From an uncultured Flavobacteriales bacterium (lineage in GTDB: Bacteria; Bacteroidota; Bacteroidia; Flavobacteriales_D; Parvicellaceae), in NCBI GenBank assembly GCA_943787535.1, contig CALSMU010000011.1, positions 62,001-126,000 of the forward strand: a stretch of 64,000 bases of DNA, read 5' to 3'. This document shows, one piece after another, positions 8,069 through 17,383 of the stretch; within the stretch, counting starts at the first letter, position 1; each line of letters begins with the position of its first letter. The notes under the pieces are model-generated. The model was given only the letters and a program-made list of their open reading frames with translations, was not told where the DNA came from and did no database searches. Made by a program: the position numbers and the translations under genes.

Positions 8069-9970
8069 ATGTGCGGTATAGCAGGTTTTATTGATTTTCA
8101 AAAACATTCTTCTCTAACAATTATTGAGGAAATGACAGCGTCGATGAATCATCGTGGCCCAGATGGATTTTCTTCAGAATTTTTTGAGACTTCTTCGGCT
8201 CAAATTGGATTGGGTCATAAAAGACTTTCCATTATTGATTTAACCGATACAGGCAAACAACCAATGCAATTGGATGATTTGTGGGTCACTTTTAACGGTG
8301 AAATTTACAATTTTAAAGAAATTAAAGTTGAACTAGAAAAGTTAGGTCATTCTTTCATTGGAGAATCTGATACAGAAATGATTTTACATGCATACAAACA
8401 ATGGGGAGAGAATTGTGTTCACCGTTTCATAGGTATGTTTGTAATCGTTATTTATGACTCTAAGAACAATTCAATTTTCATTAGTCGGGATAGAGCAGGA
8501 GTTAAACCGCTATTTTACTATTGGAATAAAGAACTTTTTCTGTTTTCTTCTGAACTAAAAGCATTGCACCAACATCCAAACTTTGAAAAGAAAATTGACA
8601 CTAATGCCGTTGCTGCCTATGTTCAATATGGAAGTGTTCCTACACCGCATTGTATTTTTCAACATACACATAAATTGAAACCAGGTCATAATCTTTTTTT
8701 AAATATCGAATCAAAAAAGATTGAAACAAGGCAATATTGGAATGTTTACGACTTTTATAATAAGCCAAAACTTTCAATTGACTATCAGGAAGCGAAAACG
8801 CAAACGAAGGAAATTCTCCATTCAGCATTCAATTATAGAATGGTGGCAGATGTTCCAGTGGGAGTATTTCTTAGTGGAGGCTATGATAGTACTTGCGTTA
8901 CAGGGATGTTACAATCTGAAAGAACAGAAAAGTTAAAAACATTTACAATTGGCGTTCCTGATATTGGTTTAAACGAGGCTCCTTATGCAAATGATATTGC
9001 TGAGCATATTGGAACAGATCATACAGAAATTAATTGTAGTGAAAAAGAAGCAATTGAATTTGTGAAAGAATTACCTTTTTTCTATGACGAACCCTTTGCT
9101 GATTCTAGTGCTATTCCAACTTCATTGGTGTCCAAAATTGCGAAGCAAGATGTAACTGTCGCATTAAGTGCTGATGGTGGAGATGAAATATTTGCTGGAT
9201 ACAATCGATATGATTATATGCTCCGTTATGGCAAGAAATTAAATGCAATTCCACCTATTATGCGTTCATCAATCGTTGGGGTTATGAACACGATTCCTTC
9301 TGAAAAAATCCCAATCCTTCGCAATAAGTATAATTTTCATAATCGCTATGAAAAGTTAAAGGGTGTATTGAAAAACCCAACGAATCAAGATATCATGTTG
9401 AGTTTAAGTCAGCAGTTTACCGATTCTCAAATGAAAGAATTTATGAAACCTGATTTTTCTTCTTTGGATACGATGTATCATGGACAGGAATTGAAGAAAG
9501 AATTTACTTCTCCTCTATCTTTTATGATGGGGATTGATTTTCAAACTTATTTACTTGATGATATATTACAAAAGGTAGATCGAGCAACTATGTCTCAAAG
9601 CCTTGAGGGAAGAGAGCCAATGTTGGATCATCGTATATTAGAGTTCGCTGCTCAACTTCCTGATGAATACAAATATCATAACGGCGTTAAGAAACGAATT
9701 TTAAAGGATATCGTGCATGATTATGTTCCGGATAAATTACTAGACCGTCCTAAAATGGGGTTTGCTATACCTATTGCCAAATGGTTAAATGAAGATCTTC
9801 GTGATTACGTTGAAACATATATCTGTAAAGAAAGAATAGAGGAGCAAGGTTTTTTCAATTGGGAATATATTTCTTCAATTAAAAATGCTTTTTATAATGG
9901 TAGAAAAGAATACGACACTAAGATTTGGTATATATTAATGTTTCAGATGTGGTACGAAAAATGGATGTAA
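8069..9970 (+). CDS. asnB: Glutamine-hydrolysing asparagine synthetase-type amidotransferase
   Basis: 633 aa with two domains. The N-terminal class II glutaminase has the catalytic Cys2 (MCGIAGFI), HRGPDG, LSIIDL and GEIYNF. The synthetase domain from about residue 240 has the ATP pyrophosphatase loop SGGYDST near 270 and the later DEPFADSSAIPT and SADGGDEIFAGYNR segments. It moves glutamine ammonia onto an AMP-activated carboxylate, usually aspartate. Inside a polysaccharide locus with a uronate-epimerase-like gene it may instead amidate a sugar acid, as proposed for several O-antigen loci; that is inference. A -7 box directly upstream suggests its own promoter and a very short or absent leader. 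A degraded relative lies 1.1 kb upstream. Confidence 0.9.
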   Translation: MCGIAGFIDFQKHSSLTIIEEMTASMNHRGPDGFSSEFFETSSAQIGLGHKRLSIIDLTDTGKQPMQLDDLWVTFNGEIYNFKEIKVELEKLGHSFIGESDTEMILHAYKQWGENCVHRFIGMFVIVIYDSKNNSIFISRDRAGVKPLFYYWNKELFLFSSELKALHQHPNFEKKIDTNAVAAYVQYGSVPTPHCIFQHTHKLKPGHNLFLNIESKKIETRQYWNVYDFYNKPKLSIDYQEAKTQTKEILHSAFNYRMVADVPVGVFLSGGYDSTCVTGMLQSERTEKLKTFTIGVPDIGLNEAPYANDIAEHIGTDHTEINCSEKEAIEFVKELPFFYDEPFADSSAIPTSLVSKIAKQDVTVALSADGGDEIFAGYNRYDYMLRYGKKLNAIPPIMRSSIVGVMNTIPSEKIPILRNKYNFHNRYEKLKGVLKNPTNQDIMLSLSQQFTDSQMKEFMKPDFSSLDTMYHGQELKKEFTSPLSFMMGIDFQTYLLDDILQKVDRATMSQSLEGREPMLDHRILEFAAQLPDEYKYHNGVKKRILKDIVHDYVPDKLLDRPKMGFAIPIAKWLNEDLRDYVETYICKERIEEQGFFNWEYISSIKNAFYNGRKEYDTKIWYILMFQMWYEKWM

Positions 9971-10113
9971 ATTTTCCATTGATTGAGGTGTAAATAAAAT
10001 CCACTTTTCAGTTATAATTTTTCATTCATTGCTCTTATATTCAATTTGAGTATTTATAATTTTGTCATCGGAATTGTATGGAGAACAGATAATTTTATTA
10101 TTCCAAACTCATC

Positions 10114-11460
10114 CTAATTATTTCTTTTTCCCTTTTTGGTATTTAAATAATAAATCAAATAAAGAGCCGAGAAATAATAGGGCATAAACGGTATTTTATA
10201 ACGCGATAGCGCTCCAAAATTAGTGCTAGCCATTCCAACGCCAAAGGCAAGCAGTATACTGAAGAAAACGGAGTATAAGATTAAGGGTTGACTAATTATT
10301 ATCCGAATCATTTTCCTAGGATTGGTTTTCAAGATTAGAATTAATGTTAGCAAGAGAAGAATGGTATTTTCAAAAGCGGAAATAATCATCATGGGAGAAC
10401 CTATCTCAAAAAACAACGGGCGGTATAAGGCTGTAAATATTGCAACGGGAGCAATAGAGGACATTCCTGCTATTGTTCCGTCAATCTCCCCTAAATTATA
10501 ATTATTTCTACCGTATTGTTCTTCGCGAAGTAGATCTTGTTGTATTACTTTTGCTTTTTCAACAGCCTGATCAATGTTTCCATAATCCCCCATCAAACCG
10601 CTCATGTTACTGTATAAAAGAAATCCCCCAGCAAGAATAATTACTCCTAATATTGGCATTATCATAATTTTCACAAAACTGGAAGAAACTTGCTTTAGGT
10701 ATGCGTTGTTTAACCACAATAAAGCTCCAGGAAGAATAGAGAGTATAACATATGGTTTTAAGGCCATGATAATGGAAATATTAAAAATGACAAGCAGTGC
10801 ATTTATCAATATTTTTTTCCTTTTAATAAATACATAGTAGAAATTGTAAGAAAACCAGCACGTAGCTCCCAAAACATAAGAATCTTTCATTATTCCTGAT
10901 CCCCAAAACAATAATGAAGGCATAAACAATATACAAATTCCCAAAGCTTTTTTTGCATTCGGATAATTAAAGGTAAATAAACGATACAACTTCCACATTC
11001 CGATATAAGAAAATGATGCGGTTAATAAACTGGTAACGTAAAAACTTTTTGCCCCTAATAAGCAAGACAGGGTCGAATACCTTGATACCGCAAAAGTGCC
11101 AGAATCTCTCCACATATAGTGAGGAGGAAATCCCGTTTCTTGATTAAAAGAAAACCAGTTTTGTCCGGATAAATCATTTTCAAATACAATGGAGTAGAAA
11201 GCATCAAAATCTTCCGTCATTAAGTTAACTAGAGCAACTGAGCCAAGATAATAATTTACAGTATCACCCCCGCCGTAGTAAAGCCCATAAACCAAGCAAA
11301 AAGCTGTTGCCCCAATTAACTTTGCCGTCAATCCACCAATAAAATATTTACTATCCAGCCCCTTTTTTTGTTGCTGTGACTTAAGTCCGTAAGCTATGGC
11401 GTAGATCATTCCCAAATAAACTATACATAAAACAAAATCTTGTATTGTAATCAAATCCAT
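10114..11460 (-). CDS. Polytopic membrane protein, possible polysaccharide polymerase
   Basis: 448 aa with roughly ten hydrophobic segments spread along the chain, starting with FVLCIVYLGMIYAIAYGL at residues 9-26 and ending near VFFSILLAFGVGMAS and FMPYYFSALYLIYYL. A large loop with GGGDTVNYY and NQETGFPPHYMWRDSG lies between the first two segment groups, where polymerases of the Wzy/O-antigen-ligase type carry periplasmic loops. I recognise no definite family motif. Its position between asnB and a glycosyltransferase, and the lack of another polymerase in the visible part of the locus, make a Wzy-like role plausible but unproven. It is transcribed divergently from the GT4 at 11492, with overlapping promoters. 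Confidence 0.7.
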   Translation of the reverse strand: MDLITIQDFVLCIVYLGMIYAIAYGLKSQQQKKGLDSKYFIGGLTAKLIGATAFCLVYGLYYGGGDTVNYYLGSVALVNLMTEDFDAFYSIVFENDLSGQNWFSFNQETGFPPHYMWRDSGTFAVSRYSTLSCLLGAKSFYVTSLLTASFSYIGMWKLYRLFTFNYPNAKKALGICILFMPSLLFWGSGIMKDSYVLGATCWFSYNFYYVFIKRKKILINALLVIFNISIIMALKPYVILSILPGALLWLNNAYLKQVSSSFVKIMIMPILGVIILAGGFLLYSNMSGLMGDYGNIDQAVEKAKVIQQDLLREEQYGRNNYNLGEIDGTIAGMSSIAPVAIFTALYRPLFFEIGSPMMIISAFENTILLLLTLILILKTNPRKMIRIIISQPLILYSVFFSILLAFGVGMASTNFGALSRYKIPFMPYYFSALYLIYYLNTKKGKRNN

Positions 11461-11464
11461 TGCT

Positions 11465-11472
11465 TATATTTG
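11465..11472 (+). promoter_or_regulatory. -7 box (TATATTTG) with -33 TTG for the GT4 at 11492
   Basis: TATATTTG matches TAnnTTTG exactly. A TTG at 11445-11447 lies 17 bp upstream (another at 11440-11442, 22 bp), within the 17-23 bp flavobacterial spacing. Predicted start of transcription is about 11479, 13 bases before the TTG start codon at 11492. Confidence 0.6.
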
Positions 11473-11477
11473 CACTT

Positions 11478-11485
11478 CAAAGATA
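11478..11485 (-). promoter_or_regulatory. -7 box (TATCTTTG, minus strand) for the membrane protein at 10114-11460
   Basis: The plus strand reads CAAAGATA, so the minus strand carries TATCTTTG, a perfect TAnnTTTG box 17 bases before the ATG at 11460. It points at the plus-strand box at 11465-11472, five bases away, so the two promoters overlap. No clear -33 TTG is present. Confidence 0.5.
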
Positions 11486-11491
11486 ACCATT

Positions 11492-12733
11492 TTGAAGATA
11501 CTTTACCTTTCATATGATGGAATGTCTGACCCTCTTGGTCAATCTCAGGTTTTGCCATATTTGGTGGGCCTGTCAAAACTAGGGTTTAAATTTCATTTAA
11601 TAAGCTTCGAAAAAAAAGAATTATTGTATAAGTCAAAAAAATTGATCCAAGAAATATGTGATGTTTCAGATATCTCTTGGTACCCTTTAGATTATACAAA
11701 GAAACCTCCTGTGTTGTCTACGATTAATGATTTAAGGAAAATGATTAAATTATCTCGAAGTATTGTCCAAAAAGAAGAGGTGCAAATTATTCATGCAAGG
11801 GGACATTTAATTACTTCTATAGCAGCTGAAAAGGTTATTGGAAAGAAGCCACTCAAGTATGTCTTTGATATGAGAGGTTTTTGGGCAGATGAAAGAGTAG
11901 AAGGTGGTTTATGGAGTATGAATAACCCACTTTTTAGAAGGATATTTGCTTATTTTAAAAGAAAGGAACTTGATTTTATTTCCAAAGCTGATGCCATTAT
12001 AACATTAACAGATAGGGCTAAAGAAATGATTGTAAAGTGGCAAAAAAAGAAAGGAATTGGAAATGCCCCTATAGTAACAATACCATGCTGTGCTGATTTG
12101 GGTCATTTTAATTATGAAAATTACTCAACCTATAAAATAAATCAATTTAAATCAACTTTAAATATTGAAGAGGAAACGATTGTCTTTAGCTATTTAGGTT
12201 CTGTCGGTACGTGGTATATGTTGCCTGAAATGTTGAAGTTTTTTGGCTTAATCCATGAAAAAAAACCGAAAACATTATTTTTATTTATAACAAAAGAACC
12301 TAAAGAAACAATTTATTTAGAAGCTGCTAAATGTAATATTCCAGAAGCATCTTTAAAAATTGTTTCATCTGAAAGATCTGAGGTGCCAAATTATTTATCA
12401 ATTTGTGATTATTCAATGTTTTTTATTCGTCCGACTTTTTCAAAATCTGGATCATCACCTGTTAAACATGGTGAAGCTTTAGGAATGGGACTCCCAATTA
12501 TTTGTAATCATAATATAGGTGATGTAGATAATATTGTAAGAGATTCAAAGTCTGGATTTATTGTAGATGTAGATAATGATACAATGAATTTAGGAAGTTT
12601 TGTTCCCCAAAAACTTTCTACCGAGTCGAAAAAGATAAATAGAGCAGCAGCAGAAAAATATTATAATTTGGAGAAAGGAATACAGCTTTATTCTGAAGTT
12701 TATAAAAAAATACTGAAGTATGAAAACAATTAA
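11492..12733 (+). CDS. Glycosyltransferase family 4 (GT-B fold)
   Basis: 413 aa starting ILYLSYDGMSDPLGQSQVLPYL, a conserved opening of one GT4 subgroup. The acceptor domain includes HARGHL and FDMRGFWADERVEGG. The donor domain includes YLGSVGTWYM, then FSKSGSSPVKHGEALGMGLPIICN, where the GE...G.PI pattern takes the place of the usual GT4 E-x7-E. The start is TTG at 11492; the promoter box at 11465-11472 lies just upstream and no ATG is available nearby in frame. It overlaps the next gene by 14 bp (12720-12733), so translation may be coupled. Sugar specificity unknown. Confidence 0.85.
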   Translation: MKILYLSYDGMSDPLGQSQVLPYLVGLSKLGFKFHLISFEKKELLYKSKKLIQEICDVSDISWYPLDYTKKPPVLSTINDLRKMIKLSRSIVQKEEVQIIHARGHLITSIAAEKVIGKKPLKYVFDMRGFWADERVEGGLWSMNNPLFRRIFAYFKRKELDFISKADAIITLTDRAKEMIVKWQKKKGIGNAPIVTIPCCADLGHFNYENYSTYKINQFKSTLNIEEETIVFSYLGSVGTWYMLPEMLKFFGLIHEKKPKTLFLFITKEPKETIYLEAAKCNIPEASLKIVSSERSEVPNYLSICDYSMFFIRPTFSKSGSSPVKHGEALGMGLPIICNHNIGDVDNIVRDSKSGFIVDVDNDTMNLGSFVPQKLSTESKKINRAAAEKYYNLEKGIQLYSEVYKKILKYENN

Positions 12734-13496
12734 TTACGAACATTTTAATGCAAACAAAAATAATTTAATGGATCAATGGAATGATGTTACTAAACCATTT
12801 AGTTATTTAATTCTTGATGATTTTTTTGACGTTGATTTTGCTGAAAAGGTATTACAAGAATATCCAGAAATTGAAACAAATAATTGGGAAAGTAAAACCT
12901 ACATTAATCAACGAAATAAATTTGTAAAAACTACTTTTTCTGAAACGGAATCACATATTGCTCAAGCGATAAATGAATTAAATAACCCTGGATTTATAAA
13001 TAAAATAGGTGAAATTACTGGAATAGAAGGCTTGAGTGCAGATGCTGATTTATATGGTGGAGGCCTTCATCAATCCATTAACGGTGCCTTTTTAGATGTT
13101 CATGTTGATTTTAATATCCATCCAAAAACTAAGATGCATAGGCGACTTAATATTATTTTATATATGAACAAGGAGTGGGAAGAAAGCTTTAATGGATACC
13201 TAGAGTTATGGGACATGGATAAAAAAATTCAATTAGAAAATATCAAACCAGAATTTAATCGATGTGTAATATTTGAGACGAATGAAGTCTCTTATCATGG
13301 GCATCCCAAAAAATTGAATACACCTGTTAACATATCACGGAAATCATTGGCTTTATATTATTACACATTAACCAGAGATGAAAATGAAGTTGTTGACGAA
13401 CATAACACTATATATGTTAATACGGAAGGTGTTTCTGGGAAAATAAAAAATCTAAAATCAGGGTTAAAAGCTTTGAAAGATCGATTGTTTAAATAA
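12720..13496 (+). CDS. 2-oxoglutarate/Fe(II)-dependent oxygenase-like protein
   Basis: 258 aa with the layout of the 2OG-Fe(II) oxygenase superfamily (prolyl-4-hydroxylase-like, PF13640 type). The likely iron ligands are His128 and Asp130 (HVD) and His193 in SYHGHP, with Arg207 (ISRKSLALYYY) placed to bind 2-oxoglutarate. LNIILYMNKEWEESFNGYLELWD is the typical strand pair between them. Enzymes of this kind hydroxylate or oxidise a protein, lipid or sugar. In this operon, between a GT4 and an acyltransferase, a glycan modification is the simplest idea, but the substrate is not known. Translation is probably coupled to both neighbours by overlapping start and stop codons. Confidence 0.78.
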   Translation: MKTINYEHFNANKNNLMDQWNDVTKPFSYLILDDFFDVDFAEKVLQEYPEIETNNWESKTYINQRNKFVKTTFSETESHIAQAINELNNPGFINKIGEITGIEGLSADADLYGGGLHQSINGAFLDVHVDFNIHPKTKMHRRLNIILYMNKEWEESFNGYLELWDMDKKIQLENIKPEFNRCVIFETNEVSYHGHPKKLNTPVNISRKSLALYYYTLTRDENEVVDEHNTIYVNTEGVSGKIKNLKSGLKALKDRLFK

Positions 13497-14608
13497 TGGA
13501 GAATTCTAGACAATTACATGTTTTCCGAGGATTATCTGCTTTAATAGTTACTATCGGACATGCAAAAATAATTTTTTGGGTGGGTGGTTTAATGTATTTA
13601 CAGAAATACCCTATTTCAAGTTGGGGGATAGCTGATTATTTTTTGTTTCCTATAGATCTTGCTTCGAGTGCAGGTCAAGAATTTGTTATTGTCTTTTTCG
13701 TTTTATCAGGGTTTTTTATTACACATTCATTTAAGAAAAATAAATGGTCTTTAAATGCTTTTTATATTAATCGATTTTTAAGAATATTTCCTCCGTATAT
13801 ATTTGCAGTGTTGATTTCAGTATTCGTTTATTTTTGGATTGATCGATTGAATCCTGAGATATTTCATACGATAATACCAAGAGCTACAAATGTTCGAATG
13901 TTAAATTCCTTTACTGAATTGAATTGGACTAATTTTTTGCGTTCACTGGTTTTTTTAGACACATTAAAGCATGATTATATAGCCGGTAATTTTTCATTAT
14001 GGTCATTGTTTCATGAAGCATGTTTTTATTTAGGTATTCCTTTTTTATTGAATAGATTAAAAATAACTGCTATTGTATCATTTCTCCTGGTCGCAATAGG
14101 AGCTAACTTTTTTCTTTATAATAATCTTATTTTGATGTTTTTATTATATTATTCGTTTTCCTTTTTTGCCGGTGCATACCTCTATGATTTATTGATTGTT
14201 AAGAAGGTTGAAGTCAAAATAAACAAAATTGTTTCACGGTTTTTAGTGCTTGTATTATTTATAGGAACATTAGGAGTTGGATTATTGGAGATAAACATGT
14301 TGTCAGTGCTTTTTCCTGTTCTATTTAGTGTCGTAACAATCCATTCGTTGTTAAATTTTCCAATTCGAAAAGGGGTTAAAATAGGTTCCTTTTTTGGCGA
14401 TATTAGCTATACACTTTACCTTCTTCATTTACCAATATTTTATTTAGGTTACACAGTTTTATCACTTATGTTTGGTAAGTTTATTTTTTACGAAAGGTAT
14501 TATTGGCTGTTTGTCTTACTTGCAATTCCAATATCTTACGTTGCCTATTTATTAGTAGAAAAACAGTCGATTAACCTAATTAAAAAACTTAAAAAGAATA
14601 AGAATTAA
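13496..14608 (+). CDS. Acyltransferase family 3 membrane protein (OafA-like)
   Basis: 370 aa with about ten membrane helices. The N-terminus reads LHVFRGLSALIVTIGHAKI, corresponding to the conserved helix of acyltransferase-3 proteins that contains the R and the catalytic His. YFLFPIDLASSAGQEFVIVFFVLSGFF and FYINRFLRIFPPYIFAVL are further family landmarks. These enzymes acetylate or otherwise acylate sugars of surface polysaccharides using acyl-CoA from the cytoplasm. Its ATG shares one base with the preceding stop (TAATG), placing it in an operon with the oxygenase and GT4. It ends 1 bp before rdgB. Confidence 0.88.
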   Translation: MENSRQLHVFRGLSALIVTIGHAKIIFWVGGLMYLQKYPISSWGIADYFLFPIDLASSAGQEFVIVFFVLSGFFITHSFKKNKWSLNAFYINRFLRIFPPYIFAVLISVFVYFWIDRLNPEIFHTIIPRATNVRMLNSFTELNWTNFLRSLVFLDTLKHDYIAGNFSLWSLFHEACFYLGIPFLLNRLKITAIVSFLLVAIGANFFLYNNLILMFLLYYSFSFFAGAYLYDLLIVKKVEVKINKIVSRFLVLVLFIGTLGVGLLEINMLSVLFPVLFSVVTIHSLLNFPIRKGVKIGSFFGDISYTLYLLHLPIFYLGYTVLSLMFGKFIFYERYYWLFVLLAIPISYVAYLLVEKQSINLIKKLKKNKN

Positions 14609-14609
14609 A

Positions 14610-15198
14610 ATGAAATTAGTTTTCGCAACCAACAATCAAAATAAAGTCAACGAGATAAAATCTTTACTCGGAGAACGGAGTTGAAATTTTATCATTAAAG
14701 GACATTGGGTGCAATGAAGAATTACCCGAAACGCAAGAAACATTGGAGGGAAATGCTTTGCAAAAAGCAAGTTATGTTGCTGATAAATATGGTGTAAATT
14801 GTTTCGCAGACGACACAGGATTAGAAGTAGAGTCATTAAATGGGGCTCCTGGGGTTTATTCCGCTCGTTATGCCGGAGTGGAATGTAAAGCAGAAGACAA
14901 TATGGCTAAAGTACTTTCTGAATTAGATGGTAAAGAAAATAGGACAGCAAAATTTAGAACCATTGTTGCCCTTATATTAAACGGTGAAGAACACTCCTTT
15001 GAAGGAAAGATAGATGGAAGTATTACCCGTTCTAAAAGTGGTTCAGATGGTTTTGGATATGATCCAATATTTCAACCTAATGGATTTGATATGACCTTTT
15101 CAGAAATGTCGATGGCGGAAAAGAATGCTATTAGTCATCGTGGAAAAGCTGTTGCTAAGTTGGTTGCATTTTTAAAGGAGGAATCCCCAAGATGCTAG
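14610..15198 (+). CDS. rdgB: RdgB/HAM1-type non-canonical purine NTP pyrophosphatase, reading frame interrupted
   Basis: Hydrolyses dITP, ITP and XTP to monophosphates, keeping deaminated purines out of DNA and RNA. The amino terminus is encoded from ATG 14610 ([22 protein letters not shown], with the T-x-N-x-x-K substrate motif) but hits TGA at 14682. The rest continues in the next frame from about 14677: [11 protein letters not shown], then [25 protein letters not shown] and [10 protein letters not shown]. One extra base near 14676 (GAACGGAG), or two missing bases, explains the break. The part downstream of the first usable ATG (14743) lacks the N-terminal motif, so it would not work alone. 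The stop overlaps the convergent ddl stop by 4 bp. A true pseudogene and a sequencing error are both possible. Confidence 0.85.
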
Positions 15199-16169
15199 CC
15201 TTTCAGCGCTACTTGTATTACATCTTCAAACAATTGTTTTAGTGAAACACCTTCCTGTGCTGCCATTTTTGGGATAATGCTTTCTGCAGATTGTCCTGGA
15301 ACAGCATTGATTTCAATTAAATGAGGTTCCCCATTATGAATGATGTAATCTGCTCTGGCAATTCCTGAGAAATCAAGAATCTCATAAATTTTTAATGTCA
15401 GTTCCTTAATTTTAGCAGTCATTTCCACTTCCAGTTCAGCTGGTGTGATTTCATTAGATTCTCCCTTGTATTTTGCGTCAAAATCAAAGAAATCATTTTC
15501 AGTTACTATTTCTGTTATTGGCAAAACATGTATTCCTCTCAACGACTTATAAATACCATTAGTGACTTCTTTTCCAATTAAAAAAGATTCGATCAAAGCT
15601 TGAGTACCGTGTTTTAATGCTAACGTGATAGCATTTTCTAATTCACTTTCATTCTCTACTTTCGTTACACCATAACTACTTCCTCCATCTGCAGGTTTAA
15701 CAAAACAAGGAAGCCCAACTTTTTCTATTATTCCTGAACTATTAATCGCTTCATCCTTCCGAATTAATATTGCTTTAGCAACTGGGATGTCGAAACTTTC
15801 TAAGAAACGATTGCAAGCAAATTTATTGAAAGTAAGTGTAGCTGCTAGTTGACTGCAAGTTGTATAAGGAATATCTAGCATGTCGAAATAGGCTTGCAAT
15901 TTTCCATCCTCTCCAGGTGTTCCGTGAATTACAATAAAGGCACAGTCGACGGTTATTTTCTTTCCGTTTATTTCAAAAGAAAAATCAGTTCGATTTATGA
16001 GTTGTTTGTTATCGCTTTTATCAAATCCAAACCATCCGTCTGTATCAATTTGAATTTTATAGACATTGTATTTATTCCTATCTATATTTTCAAAAACTGT
16101 TTTAGCGCTTTTTAAGGAAATACCCTTTTCTTTGCTATATCCACCCCCAATTACAGCAATATTTTTCAT
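15195..16169 (-). CDS. ddl: D-alanine--D-alanine ligase
   Basis: Joins two D-alanines with ATP for the peptidoglycan stem peptide in the cytoplasm. The 324-aa ATP-grasp protein has the N-terminal [15 protein letters not shown] loop, [23 protein letters not shown] (binds the first D-Ala), the central ATP-grasp domain ([32 protein letters not shown]) and the C-terminal [31 protein letters not shown], containing the metal-binding E-x-N and the last substrate loop. Length fits the family. It is convergent with rdgB (shared CTAG at 15195-15198) and divergent from a PASTA protein, so both flanks involve wall functions or housekeeping. A possible -7 box (plus-strand CAAAGTTA, 16226-16233) lies 56 bp upstream. 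Confidence 0.93.
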   Translation of the reverse strand: MKNIAVIGGGYSKEKGISLKSAKTVFENIDRNKYNVYKIQIDTDGWFGFDKSDNKQLINRTDFSFEINGKKITVDCAFIVIHGTPGEDGKLQAYFDMLDIPYTTCSQLAATLTFNKFACNRFLESFDIPVAKAILIRKDEAINSSGIIEKVGLPCFVKPADGGSSYGVTKVENESELENAITLALKHGTQALIESFLIGKEVTNGIYKSLRGIHVLPITEIVTENDFFDFDAKYKGESNEITPAELEVEMTAKIKELTLKIYEILDFSGIARADYIIHNGEPHLIEINAVPGQSAESIIPKMAAQEGVSLKQLFEDVIQVALKG

Positions 16170-16469
16170 GTTATTTCTTAATAAAATTTGATAATAATTG
16201 TGTATCTAAATACAAGATTGCTTTCCAAAGTTATGTTTCTATACATTCATTTTTTAATCGATCGAAACTAATTATTAACAGTTGGTCGTTATTGTTTCAT
16301 TCAGACTAATTTGGTGTTAGGTTAAGTAGGAGGTTTTTTTTAGCAAAGCAAAATCTTGATTAATAGTGGATATTCTGACACGCAATTTTCTAGGAGCTAT
16401 CGGAAATAAAAGAAGCGAAAAATTCGTGAAGTAAAATGGTTTGAATATGTGTTTACAAAACAATATTTT

Positions 16470-16477
16470 TATCTTTG
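16470..16477 (+). promoter_or_regulatory. -7 box (TATCTTTG) before the PASTA-protein gene
   Basis: A perfect TAnnTTTG box ending 12 bases before the ATG at 16490. It overlaps an in-frame TTG at 16475, so that TTG cannot be the start. The rest of the 16170-16489 intergenic stretch shows nothing else I can name. Confidence 0.55.
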
Positions 16478-16489
16478 TTTCGATTTAAA

Positions 16490-17365
16490 ATGAATATGGG
16501 AATAGTAAAAGCATTTTTTAGATTTTTAATTAGTAAGTTGTTCTTAATCAACCTAGCACTTGTAATCTTGGTTGGGTTTATGATTCCTTATTGTTCATTA
16601 GGAGCTTTAGAAGATTTCACCAACAATGATTCTGAAGATTATCAGCATAATTACATAGCGGTGCCAAATTTTATTGGCGTCAATATGGATAATATTGATG
16701 ATTTTATTGGAAATAAAGACTTGAACTACGTTATCAATGATTCTGTATACTCTGACAATGCACCTGCGGGCTCTGTGATTAGTCAAGATCCAGATCCTCA
16801 TATTGAAACGGCTACTGATACAATCCCTTCTTTTGTAAAGCCTGGTCGTAGAATATACCTGACAGTTGTAAAAAAAGCAGGAGAGTATAAAGTTCTGCCC
16901 GATTTATTATCAGTAAATAATTCCAAAAAATTGGCCAAGGTAAAATTAGAAATGCTTGGTTTTAAAGTGAATTTCGAACCAAAACCCCATAAGGATGATG
17001 GTCGTGTTTTGGAATTGAAATACAAAGGAAAAAAGATAGAAGCAGGTAATAAATTGCTGAAAGGTTCCGTTATACAAGTCATCTACGGAAGTGGGGAAAG
17101 TGGGAAACCTATTAATTTACCAATTTTGATTGGAGAAACGGCATTTAATGCGCAACAATTATTGGCATTATCAGGCTTAGAGTCAGAAGTGTTTTACGAA
17201 AGTGCATTAACAGCTGAAGACTCTTTGTCTTTTGTAGTTTATAAACAAAGTCCCCATCCTCAAAGTGTTCTTGAAGGTGTAGTTTCTTCGGGTTCTCTGG
17301 TTACAATAATGGCCAGAAAACTGGTTGTTGTAACTGATACAGCAGCAGTCGTAGATTCATTGTAG
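16490..17365 (+). CDS. PASTA-domain membrane-anchored protein
   Basis: About 291 aa: a short cytoplasmic start, one membrane helix (LFLINLALVILVGFMIPYC) and then three PASTA-like units. These begin near VPNFIGVNMDNIDDFI, VLPDLLSVNNSKKLAKVKLEMLGFKV and LPILIGETAFNAQQLLALSGL, each with the typical P-x-x-x-G/N, A-x-x-x-L pattern. PASTA domains bind peptidoglycan or help wall enzymes. Stand-alone anchored PASTA proteins next to ddl are found in Bacteroidota. ATG 16490 is chosen because the promoter box at 16470-16477 overlaps the upstream TTG. The T9SS cargo gene follows after 18 bp, probably in the same transcript. Exact role unknown. Confidence 0.82.
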   Translation: MNMGIVKAFFRFLISKLFLINLALVILVGFMIPYCSLGALEDFTNNDSEDYQHNYIAVPNFIGVNMDNIDDFIGNKDLNYVINDSVYSDNAPAGSVISQDPDPHIETATDTIPSFVKPGRRIYLTVVKKAGEYKVLPDLLSVNNSKKLAKVKLEMLGFKVNFEPKPHKDDGRVLELKYKGKKIEAGNKLLKGSVIQVIYGSGESGKPINLPILIGETAFNAQQLLALSGLESEVFYESALTAEDSLSFVVYKQSPHPQSVLEGVVSSGSLVTIMARKLVVVTDTAAVVDSL

Positions 17366-17383
17366 ATATTGATTGACTGATTG

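Noticed and set aside
1-14608. Mobile-element origin for the glycan locus
   Set aside because: The first 8 kb is visibly more AT-rich and holds a relic gene, but no transposase, integrase, att repeat or tRNA boundary is present in the window.
16226-16233. -7 box CAAAGTTA for ddl
   Set aside because: Matches the consensus but has no -33 TTG and a 56-base leader; left as a possibility in the ddl entry, not a separate feature.
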